Source: Caloramator sp. E03 (lineage in GTDB: Bacteria > Bacillota > Clostridia > Clostridiales > Caloramatoraceae). From it: a stretch of DNA of 64,000 nucleotides. A program made the position numbers and the translations under genes. The DNA is taken from NCBI RefSeq assembly GCF_006016075.1, contig NZ_CP040093.1:1604501-1668500 (forward strand), written 5' to 3'. The first letter of the stretch is position 1, and every line of letters starts with the position of its first letter. The notes below the pieces were generated by a model that searched no databases, was not told where the DNA came from, and worked only from the letters and a program-made list of their open reading frames with translations. Shown in pieces: positions 36,650-46,903 of the stretch.

Positions 36650-38446
36650 ATGTTATATCCTATTTCTACAGCAACAAGACAAGTATTTGATTTAAATGGA
36701 ATTTGGAGTTTTAAACTTGATGATGGAAGTGGGTTTGATAAGGGGTGGTATAAATCTCCTCTGGAAGAAACTCTACCTATAGCTGTTCCAGCGTCTTTTA
36801 ATGATTTATACGAAGGGGAAAGATTTAGAGACCATGTTGGTTGGGTTTGGTATGAGAGGGATTTTGTAATACAAAAACACATGCTTAGTAATAGAATAGT
36901 TCTTAGATTTGGTGCAGCTACTCATTACGCAAAAGTATATATAAATGGCATGTTTGTAACAGAACATAAAGGAGGTTTTACTCCTTTTGAAGCAAAAATT
37001 AATGAATTTATTTCTGAAGGGAAAAATAGGTTGACTGTAGCTGTTAATAATATTATAGATAAGACTACACTTCCTGTTGGCATTTTAGAAGAAAAAAATA
37101 TACCTGGTGCAGGGAATGTTGTAACAAATAAACCTAATTTTGACTTTTTTAACTATGCTGGACTTAACAGGCCGGTTAAAATTTATACTACTCCTAATGA
37201 TTACATTGAAGACATTACTATAGTTACAGATATCAATGGGAATAATGGCATAGTAAATTACAATATAGAGTGTGTACCAGGATATGAAGTTGCAGTTAAG
37301 GTGTTTGATGAGAAGGGAATTCTTGTAGATAGCAATAGCAATAGAGAAGGGCGGTTAATCATTGAGAATGTAAATTTATGGGAGCCAATGAAGGCTTATT
37401 TATATACGATGAAAGTTCAGATGTTAAAAGATGGTGAAGTAATTGATGAATATGAACAGCCCTTTGGAGTTAGAACAATTGAAGTAAAAGATGGTAAATT
37501 TTTAATTAATGGAAAACCTTTTTATTTTAAAGGTTTTGGGAAACATGAGGATTTCCATGTGAGTGGAAGAGGATTTAATGAGGCTCTTAATATAAAAGAT
37601 TTCTCTTTGTTAAAATGGATTGGGGCAAATTCATTCAGGACCTCGCATTACCCTTATTCAGAAGAACTGATGAGACTTGCAGATAGGGAAGGAATTGTTG
37701 TTATAGACGAAACGCCTGCTGTAGGTTTGCATTTGGGGCTTATGGGTGCATTTTATGGCGGTAAAAAGAAAGATACATGGAAAGAAATAAAAACCTTTGA
37801 ACATCATAAGAATGTAATTGCTGAACTTATTAAAAGAGATAAGAATCATCCTTGTGTAGTTATGTGGTCATTGGCAAATGAAGCTGCAACTGAAGAGGAA
37901 GGGGCTTATGAATATTTTAAGCCTTTAGTTCAACTGGCAAAGGAACTTGATCCTCAAAAGAGACCTGTTACTATTGTTACTCACGTGTACGCAACTCCTG
38001 ATAAGTGTAAAGTATCTTCTCTGATTGATGTTCTGGCGTTAAATAGATACTATGGATGGTATATTTCGGGTGGAGAGATAGAATGTGCTAAAAGATTAAT
38101 TCAAATGGAATTGGAAAAGCTTCAAAAAATGTATCCTGAAAAACCTATAATGTTTACAGAATATGGTGCAGATACAATAGCAGGCTTTCATGAAACTACT
38201 CCTGTGATGTTTACAGAAGAATATCAAGTTGAGTTTTTGAAAGCTAACCATGAGGTAATAGATCAGTTTAAAAATTTTATTGGAGAGCATGTTTGGAACT
38301 TTGCAGATTTTGCAACAAGTCAAGGAATATGGCGTGTACAAGGTAATAGAAAGGGTGTTTTTACCAGGGATAGGAAGCCAAAAATGGCAGCACATTATCT
38401 AAGGGAGAGATGGCGCAGTATACCAGATTTTTATTATAAAAAATAG
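36650..38446 (+). CDS. uidA: Beta-glucuronidase (GH2)
   Basis: 598 residues, standard for GH2 beta-glucuronidase. Domain order: jelly-roll sugar-binding domain (residues 1-180), immunoglobulin-like domain, TIM barrel. The acid/base Glu is in [10 protein letters not shown] and the nucleophile Glu in MFTEYGAD. The N-x-K motif NRKG in the C-terminal part, which binds the glucuronate carboxylate, sets it apart from beta-galactosidases. No signal peptide, so substrates are cut in the cytosol after uptake by the GPH symporter. The start follows TGGAGGGGAAGG. Confidence 0.95.
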   Translation: MLYPISTATRQVFDLNGIWSFKLDDGSGFDKGWYKSPLEETLPIAVPASFNDLYEGERFRDHVGWVWYERDFVIQKHMLSNRIVLRFGAATHYAKVYINGMFVTEHKGGFTPFEAKINEFISEGKNRLTVAVNNIIDKTTLPVGILEEKNIPGAGNVVTNKPNFDFFNYAGLNRPVKIYTTPNDYIEDITIVTDINGNNGIVNYNIECVPGYEVAVKVFDEKGILVDSNSNREGRLIIENVNLWEPMKAYLYTMKVQMLKDGEVIDEYEQPFGVRTIEVKDGKFLINGKPFYFKGFGKHEDFHVSGRGFNEALNIKDFSLLKWIGANSFRTSHYPYSEELMRLADREGIVVIDETPAVGLHLGLMGAFYGGKKKDTWKEIKTFEHHKNVIAELIKRDKNHPCVVMWSLANEAATEEEGAYEYFKPLVQLAKELDPQKRPVTIVTHVYATPDKCKVSSLIDVLALNRYYGWYISGGEIECAKRLIQMELEKLQKMYPEKPIMFTEYGADTIAGFHETTPVMFTEEYQVEFLKANHEVIDQFKNFIGEHVWNFADFATSQGIWRVQGNRKGVFTRDRKPKMAAHYLRERWRSIPDFYYKK

Positions 38447-38508
38447 CAATAAAATATCTAAGGGGATGTTAAAAAAATAAAATAATTTAAACGTATTAGG
38501 GGGCTAAA

Positions 38509-39348
38509 ATGAAAGATACTATAGCAGGATTTAAAAAGAGAAAAAAATTTTTAGTTTGTGTTGACTCGGATGGATGTGCAATGGATACGATGGATGTAAA
38601 ACACAAGAAATGTTTTGGACCAAAAGCAGTTGAAGAATGGGGACTTCAGGATATCCAGGACAGATTTTTAGAAGTATGGAATTTTGTAAATTTATATTCA
38701 AGAACAAGGGGAATTAATCGCTTTAAAGGACTTATAAAGACTTTTGAAATTTTATCTTCAGAAGGTATTTCTGTTCCAGAATTTTCATCAATACGACAGT
38801 GGACTGAGACTTCACCAGAATTATCAAATCCTGCATTAGAAAAGGCTATAGAAGAGACAAAGGATGAACAATTAATTAAAGCACTATCCTGGAGTAATGC
38901 TGTTAATAAGGCTATTGCTGAATTGACTGATTTTGATAAACCTTTTCTTAACGTTAAAGAAAGCTTGGAGATAATTAGCACTGTTGCAGATATTGTCGTT
39001 ATTTCTTCTGCAAATGTAAATGCAGTAAAGTCTGAATGGGAACGTTGCGGGCTTGATTCTTATGTCCAGGTAATTCTTGGACAAGAGGCAGGAAGTAAAG
39101 CATTTTGCATAGCTACTTTTAAAGAAAATAATTATTCTTGTGATGAAATATTGATGGTTGGGGATGCACCGGGTGATTTAGATGCTGCAGAAAAGAATGG
39201 GGTTTTGTATTATCCTATTCTAGTTGGAAGAGAAGATTTTTCATGGAAGAGGTTAGCGTCTGAAGCATTAATAAAGTTTTTATATGGAAGCTATAGAGGA
39301 GAATATCAACAAAAATTGATTGATGAGTTTAATTTAATATTAAAATAA
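38509..39348 (+). CDS. HAD-superfamily hydrolase
   Basis: 279 residues. HAD motifs: I DSDGCAMD (nucleophile and acid Asp at about residues 19-21), II SSAN (about residue 167) and IV VGDAPGDLDAA (about residue 215). The large insert between motifs I and II is a C1-type cap. It probably dephosphorylates a small molecule; the substrate is unknown. It is embedded between uidA and a GH3 gene on the same strand with gaps of 60 and 30 bases, hence part of the glucuronide operon. Confidence 0.85.
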   Translation: MKDTIAGFKKRKKFLVCVDSDGCAMDTMDVKHKKCFGPKAVEEWGLQDIQDRFLEVWNFVNLYSRTRGINRFKGLIKTFEILSSEGISVPEFSSIRQWTETSPELSNPALEKAIEETKDEQLIKALSWSNAVNKAIAELTDFDKPFLNVKESLEIISTVADIVVISSANVNAVKSEWERCGLDSYVQVILGQEAGSKAFCIATFKENNYSCDEILMVGDAPGDLDAAEKNGVLYYPILVGREDFSWKRLASEALIKFLYGSYRGEYQQKLIDEFNLILK

Positions 39349-39379
39349 GCCCTTTATCTTTTGAAATGGAGGTAGAAAA

Positions 39380-41080
39380 ATGCCATTAGTAGATTTAAAA
39401 GCAAAACCATATTATTTAAGCGATGAAGATATAGCTTGGGTAGAGGATACCATCACAAGTATGACGATTGAAGAAAAGATAGGTCAGTTGTTTATCAATC
39501 TGTTTACTGATTTTGATATTGAAAAAGCAAAAGAAATTATTGATAAATATCATATTGGCGGAGTAAGATATCATGGTGGTAATTCAGAACAAATATATGA
39601 ATTTTTATCAAGTATTCAAAAATATAGTAAAGTACCCCTATTAATAGCTGCAAACTGTGATGCTGGTGGAGATGGAGCAACAAAAGATGGTACTTATATT
39701 GCTTCTGCCGCACACTGTGAAGCAACAGGAAGCGAAAAGGTGGCATATAATGCAGGTTATGTAAGTGGTCGTGAAGCTGCGGCACTTGGTGTTAATTGGA
39801 ATTTTGGGCCATGTGCAGATATTTTAATGAACTGGAGAAATACGATTGTTAATACCAGAGCCTATGGTACCAACGCAGAGACGGTTATCAAGTATACAAG
39901 TGCTTATATTAAAGGTTTAAGGCAGAGTAATATAGCTTCTTGTGCTAAGCACTTCCCAGGTGACGGGGTTGAAGAGCGTGACCAACATCTGGTTTTAGGC
40001 GTGAATGATCTTAGTGTTGAAGAATGGGAGGCAAGCTTTGGCAAGGTTTATAAGCATTTAATTGATGAAGGTATTATGAGCATAATGGCTGGCCATATTG
40101 CACTTCCGGAGTATCAGTATAAGTTGGTTCCAGGTTTGAAATATGAAGATGTTTTACCTGCAAGTTTGGCCCCAGAATTAATTACAGGATTGTTACGAGA
40201 AAAATTGGGATTTAATGGGTTGGTTTTAACTGATGCTTCTCATATGATAGGCATGGCTGCTGCTATGAAGCGCAGGGATTATGTACCTGCTGCAATTGCT
40301 GCAGGATGTGATATGTTCTTATTTTTCAATGATTATGAAGAAGATTTCAATTTTATGCTGGAAGGATACAAAAACGGTGTTATTACAGAAGAACGTTTGC
40401 ATGATGCTTTACGCAGGATTTTAGGTTTAAAAGCTGCTCTAAAGCTGCATGTTAAACAAAAAGAGGGAACTTTAATACCTCCTAAAGAAGGTCTAAGAGT
40501 TATTGGTTGTGAAGAGCACTTGGCTATGGCAAGGGAGGCAGCTGATTTGGGAATTACACTTGTTAAAGATACATGGAACCAGCTCCCAATTAGACCAAGT
40601 ACTCATAAAAGAATTAGGCTTCATACTTTATTTGGAGAAATTGGTGGTATTACACATGGTTCAAAGGATGCGGAGAAAATAATTATAGAAGAACTTGAAA
40701 GAGTAGGTTTTGAGGTTACTCTACATGATGGTACTACACGAGAAAAAGGCAAAACTTCTGAATTGTCTAAGAAATTTGATGCAGCATTAATTTTTGCAGA
40801 TATTGTGGGGTATGCAGCTGAAAATAATTATCGTATAAGATGGAAATGTCCTATGTCCAGTGATATTCCCTGGTATGTATATGAAATTCCAACAGTATTT
40901 ATATCTTTGAACTATACAACTCATTTAACAGACGTGCCTATGGTAAAAACATATATTAATGCTTATAAAGATACAAGAGAAATTATTCGTCAAACAATTC
41001 AAAAAATTATGGGAGAATCACAATTTAAAGGATCATTTAATGAACTTGTGTGGTGCAATCTATGGGAAACAAGAAGATAG
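39380..41080 (+). CDS. Family 3 glycoside hydrolase (beta-hexosaminidase/beta-glucosidase type)
   Basis: 566 residues. The GH3 N-terminal barrel contains KHFPGDGVEERDQH, in which the D-x-H pair resembles the catalytic dyad of NagZ-like beta-N-acetylglucosaminidases, and the nucleophile Asp is in VLTDASHM (about residue 290). A C-terminal alpha/beta domain follows without a fibronectin domain. No signal peptide, so it is cytosolic. In this operon it might release GlcNAc or glucose from glycosaminoglycan- or saponin-type glucuronides; that is inference. The start follows ATGGAGG. Confidence 0.88.
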   Translation: MPLVDLKAKPYYLSDEDIAWVEDTITSMTIEEKIGQLFINLFTDFDIEKAKEIIDKYHIGGVRYHGGNSEQIYEFLSSIQKYSKVPLLIAANCDAGGDGATKDGTYIASAAHCEATGSEKVAYNAGYVSGREAAALGVNWNFGPCADILMNWRNTIVNTRAYGTNAETVIKYTSAYIKGLRQSNIASCAKHFPGDGVEERDQHLVLGVNDLSVEEWEASFGKVYKHLIDEGIMSIMAGHIALPEYQYKLVPGLKYEDVLPASLAPELITGLLREKLGFNGLVLTDASHMIGMAAAMKRRDYVPAAIAAGCDMFLFFNDYEEDFNFMLEGYKNGVITEERLHDALRRILGLKAALKLHVKQKEGTLIPPKEGLRVIGCEEHLAMAREAADLGITLVKDTWNQLPIRPSTHKRIRLHTLFGEIGGITHGSKDAEKIIIEELERVGFEVTLHDGTTREKGKTSELSKKFDAALIFADIVGYAAENNYRIRWKCPMSSDIPWYVYEIPTVFISLNYTTHLTDVPMVKTYINAYKDTREIIRQTIQKIMGESQFKGSFNELVWCNLWETRR

Positions 41081-41320
41081 AAAAATAACAATCTATTAGA
41101 TACTTTTGTTTATTTAGTTAGTTAGGAAACAATTAATGGCAACTAGTGGCTTTGAACACTAATTTGATACATTATCTATTATGCAGGGTGGTGATAATAA
41201 ATGTAATATAAGTAAAAACTGACTGCATGATTGTAAAGCATAATTAAGCTATTACAAAATGCGGTTGAGAAGTAGATATTTAAAAATTGCCTAACTAATA
41301 ATTGTTCAAGGGGGATAAAT

Positions 41321-42790
41321 ATGAATACAAATTTAAATGTAACAAATTCAAATGTACAAACAAATAGGGATATAATCTATAACAGAGCTAAAATATGGCA
41401 AATTGCCCTATTTGTCCTAAATAACACAGCAACTAATGTAACTATGGTACTTATGGGATTTTATGCTTTCTTTACTCAAAATGTTCTTGGTCTTTCAGCA
41501 ATAATTGTTGGTACTATAGCAACAACTATGCGTATATGGGATGCAGTAACTGACCCAATTATAGGCTTTTTGCTTGACAAAACCAATACAAAATTCGGAA
41601 AGTTTAGACCTTTCATGTTGATAGGTAATATAATAATGTTTTTATCCATATTTGCTATATTCCACACCCCGCTTGATTATTCAGTGGCACAAAAATATAA
41701 TTACACAACTATATGGTATGTAATATTTATTATAGGATATACATTTCAAACTTGCGTTACAAAAGGCGCCCAAGCAGCACTGACAAATGATCCTGGCCAA
41801 CGTCCTATATTCTCACTTTTTGATTCCATATATAATGCAATATTATTTAGCTTAGCTACTTTTATAATTACAACAGTAATGGCGCCAAAGTATCCTAAAA
41901 AGCTTATTGACCCTGATCTCTGGAAAGATGTGTCACTAATGTTTATGATAGTATCTTTTGTTTTGACTATTTTAGCTATAATTGGGATATGGCAAAAAGA
42001 TAGGACAGAATTCTTTGGATTAGGTAAAAATAATGTAAAAATCAAATTTAAAGATTATATTGATATTCTTAAAAATAATAGGCCAATACAAATGCTTACA
42101 ATTGCAGCTTCAACTGATAAACTTGCTTTGGTTGCTGTAAGGGCTGGAATGGTATATTTCTTTGCTAATATTTTACTAAATTCTTCACTACAGGGAAAGT
42201 ATTCACTTTATGCTACTGTACCTACTCTTTTAGCATCTTTTGTTGGTGTTGGTTGGGCAAGAAAAGTTGGCATAAAAAAAGCCTTTGTAGTATCAACGTG
42301 GATAAGTTTATTAATGTTATTTTTACTTATTGCAACAGCTCCTATTCTTGCTAAACCTACCTGGGGAACCAGTGTGTTAATACTTCTTATACTAATGGCA
42401 TTACAGTCTGCTGCTGCATCTTTAGCTGGTAATATCGTTATACCTATGATTGCGGATTGTTCAGATTATGAAACTTACAGAACTGGAAGATTTATACCTG
42501 GAATGATGGGAACATTATTCTCCTTTGTTGATAAAGTAATTTCATCTTTTTCAACGTTCATAGTAGGAGCTGCAATTGCTTGGGCTGGTTATGGGAATAC
42601 CAAAATCGTGCCCAATACACCTGTTAACAATAAAATGACTTTAGCAATATATTTTATTATATGGGGACTTCCAATAATAGGACATATTGCATCAATAATA
42701 GCAATGAAATTCTATATACTTGATGCTCAAATGATGGAAAAGATAAAAAAAGCAATACATGAGAGAAAGCAAGTAGGCTCTGAAGCTTGA
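41321..42790 (+). CDS. GPH-family glycoside/hexuronide:cation symporter
   Basis: 489 residues, about twelve hydrophobic segments. The GPH signature WDAVTDPIIGFLLDKTNTKFG near residues 70-90 (key residues D and K-F-G-K-F-R-P) is clear. Members such as MelB, GusB and XynP import glycosides with Na+ or H+. Encoded beside uidA and uxuAB, it is the likely glucuronide importer. The start follows AAGGGGGAT. A 240-base gap upstream without obvious terminator separates it from the GH3 gene. Confidence 0.92.
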   Translation: MNTNLNVTNSNVQTNRDIIYNRAKIWQIALFVLNNTATNVTMVLMGFYAFFTQNVLGLSAIIVGTIATTMRIWDAVTDPIIGFLLDKTNTKFGKFRPFMLIGNIIMFLSIFAIFHTPLDYSVAQKYNYTTIWYVIFIIGYTFQTCVTKGAQAALTNDPGQRPIFSLFDSIYNAILFSLATFIITTVMAPKYPKKLIDPDLWKDVSLMFMIVSFVLTILAIIGIWQKDRTEFFGLGKNNVKIKFKDYIDILKNNRPIQMLTIAASTDKLALVAVRAGMVYFFANILLNSSLQGKYSLYATVPTLLASFVGVGWARKVGIKKAFVVSTWISLLMLFLLIATAPILAKPTWGTSVLILLILMALQSAAASLAGNIVIPMIADCSDYETYRTGRFIPGMMGTLFSFVDKVISSFSTFIVGAAIAWAGYGNTKIVPNTPVNNKMTLAIYFIIWGLPIIGHIASIIAMKFYILDAQMMEKIKKAIHERKQVGSEA

Positions 42791-43125
42791 TATTACATAC
42801 CTTTGAAACAAAGTCAGAGGATGAAAGGGGATTTATGGTATTCCCTCATAGACATAATGGAAAAACTGAATTTAAACTTTATGAAGATGACGGATACACA
42901 AACGACTATAAGAAGGGTATATTTGCATTTGTAAACGTTAATATGGAATGCGATAGAGAAAAAGTAAAAATAGATATTTCAGAAGAAGGTAAGTATGAAC
43001 TGCCATATAATAAAGTTAAAATACATCTTCCAAAATCCGAAACAAGAAAAATTGTAATTAACGGAAAAACACTTGAAAAAAACAATGAAAATGTTTATGA
43101 AGCTTGTGTAGCAGAGGGGAGGTAA
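42787..43125 (+). pseudogene. C-terminal remnant of a GH31 glycosidase
   Basis: 112 codons overlapping the end of the symporter gene by 4 bases, with only a TTG as possible start and no ribosome site. GKTEFKLYEDDGYTNDYKKG (about residues 25-45) matches the DUF5110-type C-terminal domain of family 31 alpha-glucosidases and alpha-xylosidases. The catalytic barrel is absent, so this is the tail of a gene whose front (about 600 codons) was deleted, probably when the symporter gene was joined to it. Confidence 0.7.
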
Positions 43126-43129
43126 TTTT

Positions 43130-44176
43130 ATGTACATGACCTTTAGATGGTATGGAGACAGTGATAAAGTTACATTGGATTATATAAGGCAGATACCAGG
43201 GGTTAAAGGTGTTGTAACAGCTATATATGATGTACCTGTAGGAGAGATTTGGCCCTTGGAAAAAATAATGGAGTTAAAAAATAAAATCGAAGCAAAAGGA
43301 TTGAATTTCAAGGTTATTGAAAGCGTTCCTGTACATGAAGATATAAAAATGGGACTTCCAACAAGGGATAGGTATATTAATAATTACTGCGAAACTTTAA
43401 GAAATTTATCAAAGGCAGGAATTGAAGTTGTATGTTATAACTTTATGCCGGTGTTTGATTGGACACGCTCTTGTCTTGATTACAAACTTTCTGATGGTTC
43501 AACAGCCCTTATTTATGATGAAAAAACAGTTCAGCAGATGGATCCTTTAAAGGGGGACTTAGAACTTCCAGGTTGGGATACAAGCTATAATAAAGAAGAC
43601 CTAAGAAATCTTTTAATTCAGTATCAAAGCATAACTGAGGAAGATTTATGGAAAAATCTAAAATATTTCTTGGAGAGAGTTATTAAAACTGCTGAGGAAG
43701 TTGGAATTAAAATGGCCATTCATCCCGATGATCCACCATGGTCAATATTTGGACTTCCAAGAATAATAACAAATAAGGAAAATCTTGAAAGATTTATAAA
43801 TCTTGTGGACAGCCCCAATAATGGAATTACTCTCTGTTCAGGATCTCTTGGAGTAGATCCTAATAATAATATACCTGAGCTTATAAGATATTTTGGTAAA
43901 AAGGGAAGAATACATTTTGCTCATGTAAGAAATATAAAAATTACCGGTGAAAAGTCTTTTGAAGAATCAGCCCATAGAAGTGAAGATGGATCTCTCGATA
44001 TGTATGAAATAATGAAGGCATATTATGATATTGGATTTGAAGGCCCTGTAAGGCCTGATCATGGAAGGATGATATGGGGAGAACAGGGAAGACCTGGATA
44101 CGGACTTTATGACAGGGCTTTGGGAGCTGTATACCTTAATGGTTTATATGAAGCAATTGAAAAAGCAAATAAGTAG
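43130..44176 (+). CDS. uxuA: D-mannonate dehydratase
   Basis: 348 residues, typical of Firmicute Uxu[28 protein letters not shown] near the start, and metal-binding residues in [23 protein letters not shown] and RPDHGRM, are visible. It dehydrates D-mannonate to 2-keto-3-deoxygluconate. The start follows GGGAGGTAAT, 5 bases after the GH31 remnant; an SDR gene starts 22 bases after the stop. It receives mannonate from UxuB and passes KDG to KdgK. Confidence 0.95.
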   Translation: MYMTFRWYGDSDKVTLDYIRQIPGVKGVVTAIYDVPVGEIWPLEKIMELKNKIEAKGLNFKVIESVPVHEDIKMGLPTRDRYINNYCETLRNLSKAGIEVVCYNFMPVFDWTRSCLDYKLSDGSTALIYDEKTVQQMDPLKGDLELPGWDTSYNKEDLRNLLIQYQSITEEDLWKNLKYFLERVIKTAEEVGIKMAIHPDDPPWSIFGLPRIITNKENLERFINLVDSPNNGITLCSGSLGVDPNNNIPELIRYFGKKGRIHFAHVRNIKITGEKSFEESAHRSEDGSLDMYEIMKAYYDIGFEGPVRPDHGRMIWGEQGRPGYGLYDRALGAVYLNGLYEAIEKANK

Positions 44177-44198
44177 TTATGAAAGGAAGATAATAGTT

Positions 44199-45056
44199 AT
44201 GAATTTACCATTTAGCATTGATCTTAATGGCAAAACAGCCGTTGTAACAGGAGGAGGAGGCATACTTTGTAGCATGTTTGCAGAGGCTCTTGCAATGTGT
44301 GGCGCAAAGGTTGCAGTGCTTGATTTAAACAAGGAAAAGGCTGAAAAAGTAGCAAAGGATATATGTGATAAAGGATATAATGCAATTGGAGTTGAATGTA
44401 ACGTACTTAATTCAGAGAGCCTTGAAAATGCGAAAAAAGAGGTTAATGAAAGATTAGGGAGCTGTGATATATTAATAAATGGAGCTGGAGGCAATAATCC
44501 TAAAGGGACTACAACAAAGGAGTATTTATATAAAGAAGATTTAATTAATAAAGATAGTAATATTATTACATTCTTTGACCTTGATCCTAAGGGTATAGAG
44601 TTTGTATTTAATCTTAACTTTTTAGGAACATTAATGCCTACTCAAACCTTTGCAAAGGATATGATTGAAAAAGATGGCGCTGTAATCATAAACATATCTT
44701 CAATGAATGCCTTTACTCCACTAACCAAAATTCCTGCATACAGCGGAGCAAAGGCAGCAGTAAGCAATTTTACTCAATGGCTTGCTGTACATTTATCAAA
44801 GGTTGGAATAAGGGTTAATGCAATTGCACCAGGCTTTTTCCTAACAGAGCAAAATAGAAGATTATTAACTAATGAAGATGGCTCATATACAGAAAGAGCA
44901 GAAAAAATATTAAACAATACTCCTATGAACAGGTTTGGCACCCCTGAAGATTTAATAGGAACTCTTCTTTGGCTTGTAGATAATAAAGCTTCAGGATTTG
45001 TTACAGGAACAGTTATTCCTGTTGATGGAGGATTTTCAGCCTATTCAGGAGTTTAA
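44199..45056 (+). CDS. uxuB: SDR-type D-mannonate oxidoreductase
   Basis: 285 residues. Short-chain dehydrogenase motifs: NAD(P)-binding VTGGGGILC (about residues 15-23), NGAGG, catalytic Ser in NISSMN and YSGAK (Tyr and Lys, about residue 190), PG after. Bacillus-type UxuB enzymes that reduce fructuronate to mannonate belong to the SDR family, unlike E. coli UxuB; the uxuA neighbour supports this. AAGGAAG before the ATG at 44199 sets the start; the frame is open further upstream inside uxuA. Confidence 0.88.
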   Translation: MNLPFSIDLNGKTAVVTGGGGILCSMFAEALAMCGAKVAVLDLNKEKAEKVAKDICDKGYNAIGVECNVLNSESLENAKKEVNERLGSCDILINGAGGNNPKGTTTKEYLYKEDLINKDSNIITFFDLDPKGIEFVFNLNFLGTLMPTQTFAKDMIEKDGAVIINISSMNAFTPLTKIPAYSGAKAAVSNFTQWLAVHLSKVGIRVNAIAPGFFLTEQNRRLLTNEDGSYTERAEKILNNTPMNRFGTPEDLIGTLLWLVDNKASGFVTGTVIPVDGGFSAYSGV

Positions 45057-45165
45057 TAATGAACTGATAAATATTTTTAGGATAGTACTTTATATTTGCT
45101 TATGTAGAAATAAGCAATCAATATTAAATGCGTTATGTATTATGATTAGTTTCTTGTCAATAGTT

Positions 45166-45212
45166 GGACGGGTATTTATTTAAAATGCCTGTCCTTTATT
45201 ATTTTAGGAAGC
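45166..45212 (+). terminator. Terminator of the glucuronate operon (repeat family copy 2)
   Basis: GGACGGGTATTT / AAATGCCTGTCC stem followed by TTTATTATTTT. Differs from copy 1 (31174-31215) at three stem positions, all preserving pairing. Confidence 0.75.
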
Positions 45213-45238
45213 TAATTTGACTGTCGAAAGTTAATTTT

Positions 45239-46834
45239 TTAACTTTTCAAAAAATATTGATAATTATAAAATACTATGTTAAAATAAAGTCGTATAAGGC
45301 AGAGAGATGAGAGCCGCAATACTACATTAGTAGTATTGCGGCTCAGATTGTAGACAAAAACAGCTCTCCATAAAGGAAGAGCTGTTTTCAAATGTAAGAT
45401 ATATAATTTTCTAAGCAAAAAAGCTTTATTAGGTCCGGTTTTCCCAGACCTCCATAGCCAGTTTGCCATCTTTTTTAAATTCATACAAGCAGCAACAAGC
45501 ATCGCCTGCGCTGTTACTTTTTTTAATCCTCTTAGGGTCGTAAAGCGCATGCCATGCTTTTCCTTCATATCTGCAAAAACTCTTTCTATCGTTTCTTTCC
45601 TTTTTTCATATATTTCTTTATTAAGAGTTGTATATCTTAGATGCTCGGCTTCTTCAACATAATCAGCCCATATATGTCGGTTTATTACCTTTGTATAGTC
45701 TTTACTGTTTGTACATTTATTTCGATATGGGCAATCCTTACATGTTTTAGAATCTGATGCATATTCTCTATATCCTTCTCTATTAGTTGTCCTATAGTTT
45801 AATATTTGATTGTTAGGACATATATAACAGTCATAATATTCATCATAGACATATTCATATTTTTTAAAGAATCCTTCCTTAGTCATTGGGCGTGTATATG
45901 GCATTACAGGTCTAATTCCTTGATCTATTATTGTTTTGCATATATAGGGTGTTTTATACCCTGCGTCTACTACAATATATTCAGGCTTTCCAACATTCTT
46001 TTTTACTTGCTCTAATATTGTATCAAACATGGTGTTATCATGGACATTAGCAGCTGTAGCAGTTATTCCAAGTATAAAACCATTCCTATCACATGCAGCA
46101 TGAAATGAATATGCAAAACATTTCTCTTTTTCATTCTTTCTTAATACTCCGCTATCTGGATCAGTCTTGCTAATTTTTGTTTCTTTAACTTCTAGTTTTT
46201 TTTTACTCATATCTAATGGCTTTTTACCATGTAACTCTCTATCTTCGTTTATCTCTTTGTCCAAAAGCTCTTGATATACACGGGCTTCTTTTTCGAGTTT
46301 TACCTTATCATATTTTTTCTTATTAGCATTTGCCTTTACGTGGGTTGCATCAATAAATACAGCGTCTGACTTGATTAATCCCGCATTCACTGCTTCCTCT
46401 AATATTCTAACAAATATTTTTTCAAAAATATCTGTATTCTTAAATCTTCTTACATAGTTTTTGCCAAACGTAGTGAAATGAGGAATTGGGTCATAAAGTC
46501 CATATCCTATAAACCAACGGTATGCAATATTTGTTTGAATTTCTGATATCGTCTGGCGCATTGATTTAATCCCGAATACATATTGAATAAATACAATTTT
46601 AAATAATACAACTGGATCGATGCTTGGCCTACCAATATCCTTAGAATATTTATCTGATACAAGATCATATATGAAATCAAAATTAATAGCAGCCTCAAGT
46701 TTTCTTACCAGATGATTTTCTGGTACTAATTGATCAATTGAGCATATTTCTATTTGTGTACGTTTTTCATTTTTTTCTTTAGTTAGCATTTTAAACACCA
46801 CCATATTTAATACTTTACTATATATATTCGACAT
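45239..46834 (-). CDS. IS1182-family transposase reading through the IS end
   Basis: 531 codons. It has an N-terminal DUF772-type domain (CSIDQLVPENHLVRKLE), then DDE motifs VFIDATHVKAN, VVDAGYKTP and ERVFADMKEKHGMRF, with a cysteine-rich insert CKDCPYRNKC. The last 34 codons lie outside the element: the frame passes the IS end at 45343 without a stop and terminates in host DNA at 45239. The start may be the ATG giving MVVFKML or MLTKEKNEK rather than 46834. Confidence 0.88.
   Translation of the reverse strand: MSNIYSKVLNMVVFKMLTKEKNEKRTQIEICSIDQLVPENHLVRKLEAAINFDFIYDLVSDKYSKDIGRPSIDPVVLFKIVFIQYVFGIKSMRQTISEIQTNIAYRWFIGYGLYDPIPHFTTFGKNYVRRFKNTDIFEKIFVRILEEAVNAGLIKSDAVFIDATHVKANANKKKYDKVKLEKEARVYQELLDKEINEDRELHGKKPLDMSKKKLEVKETKISKTDPDSGVLRKNEKEKCFAYSFHAACDRNGFILGITATAANVHDNTMFDTILEQVKKNVGKPEYIVVDAGYKTPYICKTIIDQGIRPVMPYTRPMTKEGFFKKYEYVYDEYYDCYICPNNQILNYRTTNREGYREYASDSKTCKDCPYRNKCTNSKDYTKVINRHIWADYVEEAEHLRYTTLNKEIYEKRKETIERVFADMKEKHGMRFTTLRGLKKVTAQAMLVAACMNLKKMANWLWRSGKTGPNKAFLLRKLYILHLKTALPLWRAVFVYNLSRNTTNVVLRLSSLCLIRLYFNIVFYNYQYFLKS
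45257..45285 (+). promoter_or_regulatory. Probable original glpF promoter, cut off by an IS
   Basis: TTGATA, 17 bases, TAAAAT. Same spacing and -10 sequence as the promoter before the glpA-like gene. It is followed by a leader motif and terminator hairpin that are split from glpF by the IS1182-type insertion. Confidence 0.65.
45298..45342 (+). promoter_or_regulatory. Glycerol-type leader motif with terminator hairpin (left copy)
   Basis: GGCAGAGAGATGAGAGCC (45298-45315) runs into the 30-bp palindrome GCCGCAATACTAC-ATTA-GTAGTATTGCGGC (45313-45342). The same GGC-GAGA-TGAGAGCC design precedes glpA at 49688. This left hairpin copy lost its T-run to the IS. Confidence 0.65.
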
Positions 46835-46903
46835 AAATTAAGAGAATCCTTTTTGCTTTTGAGGATTCTCTTAAAAAAATTTTATACTTTGTCTTCAGTC
46901 TGA
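45343..46903 (-). mobile_element. IS1182-family insertion sequence
   Basis: 1561 bp with inverted ends TCAGATTGTAGACAAA and TCAGACTGAAGACAAA (14 of 16 identical). The 30-bp palindrome next to it is repeated at 46904-46933, so the whole hairpin was used as target and duplicated. A second subterminal hairpin (TTAAGAGAATCCT and complement, 46838-46874) lies upstream of the transposase gene and may block incoming transcripts. Confidence 0.85.
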
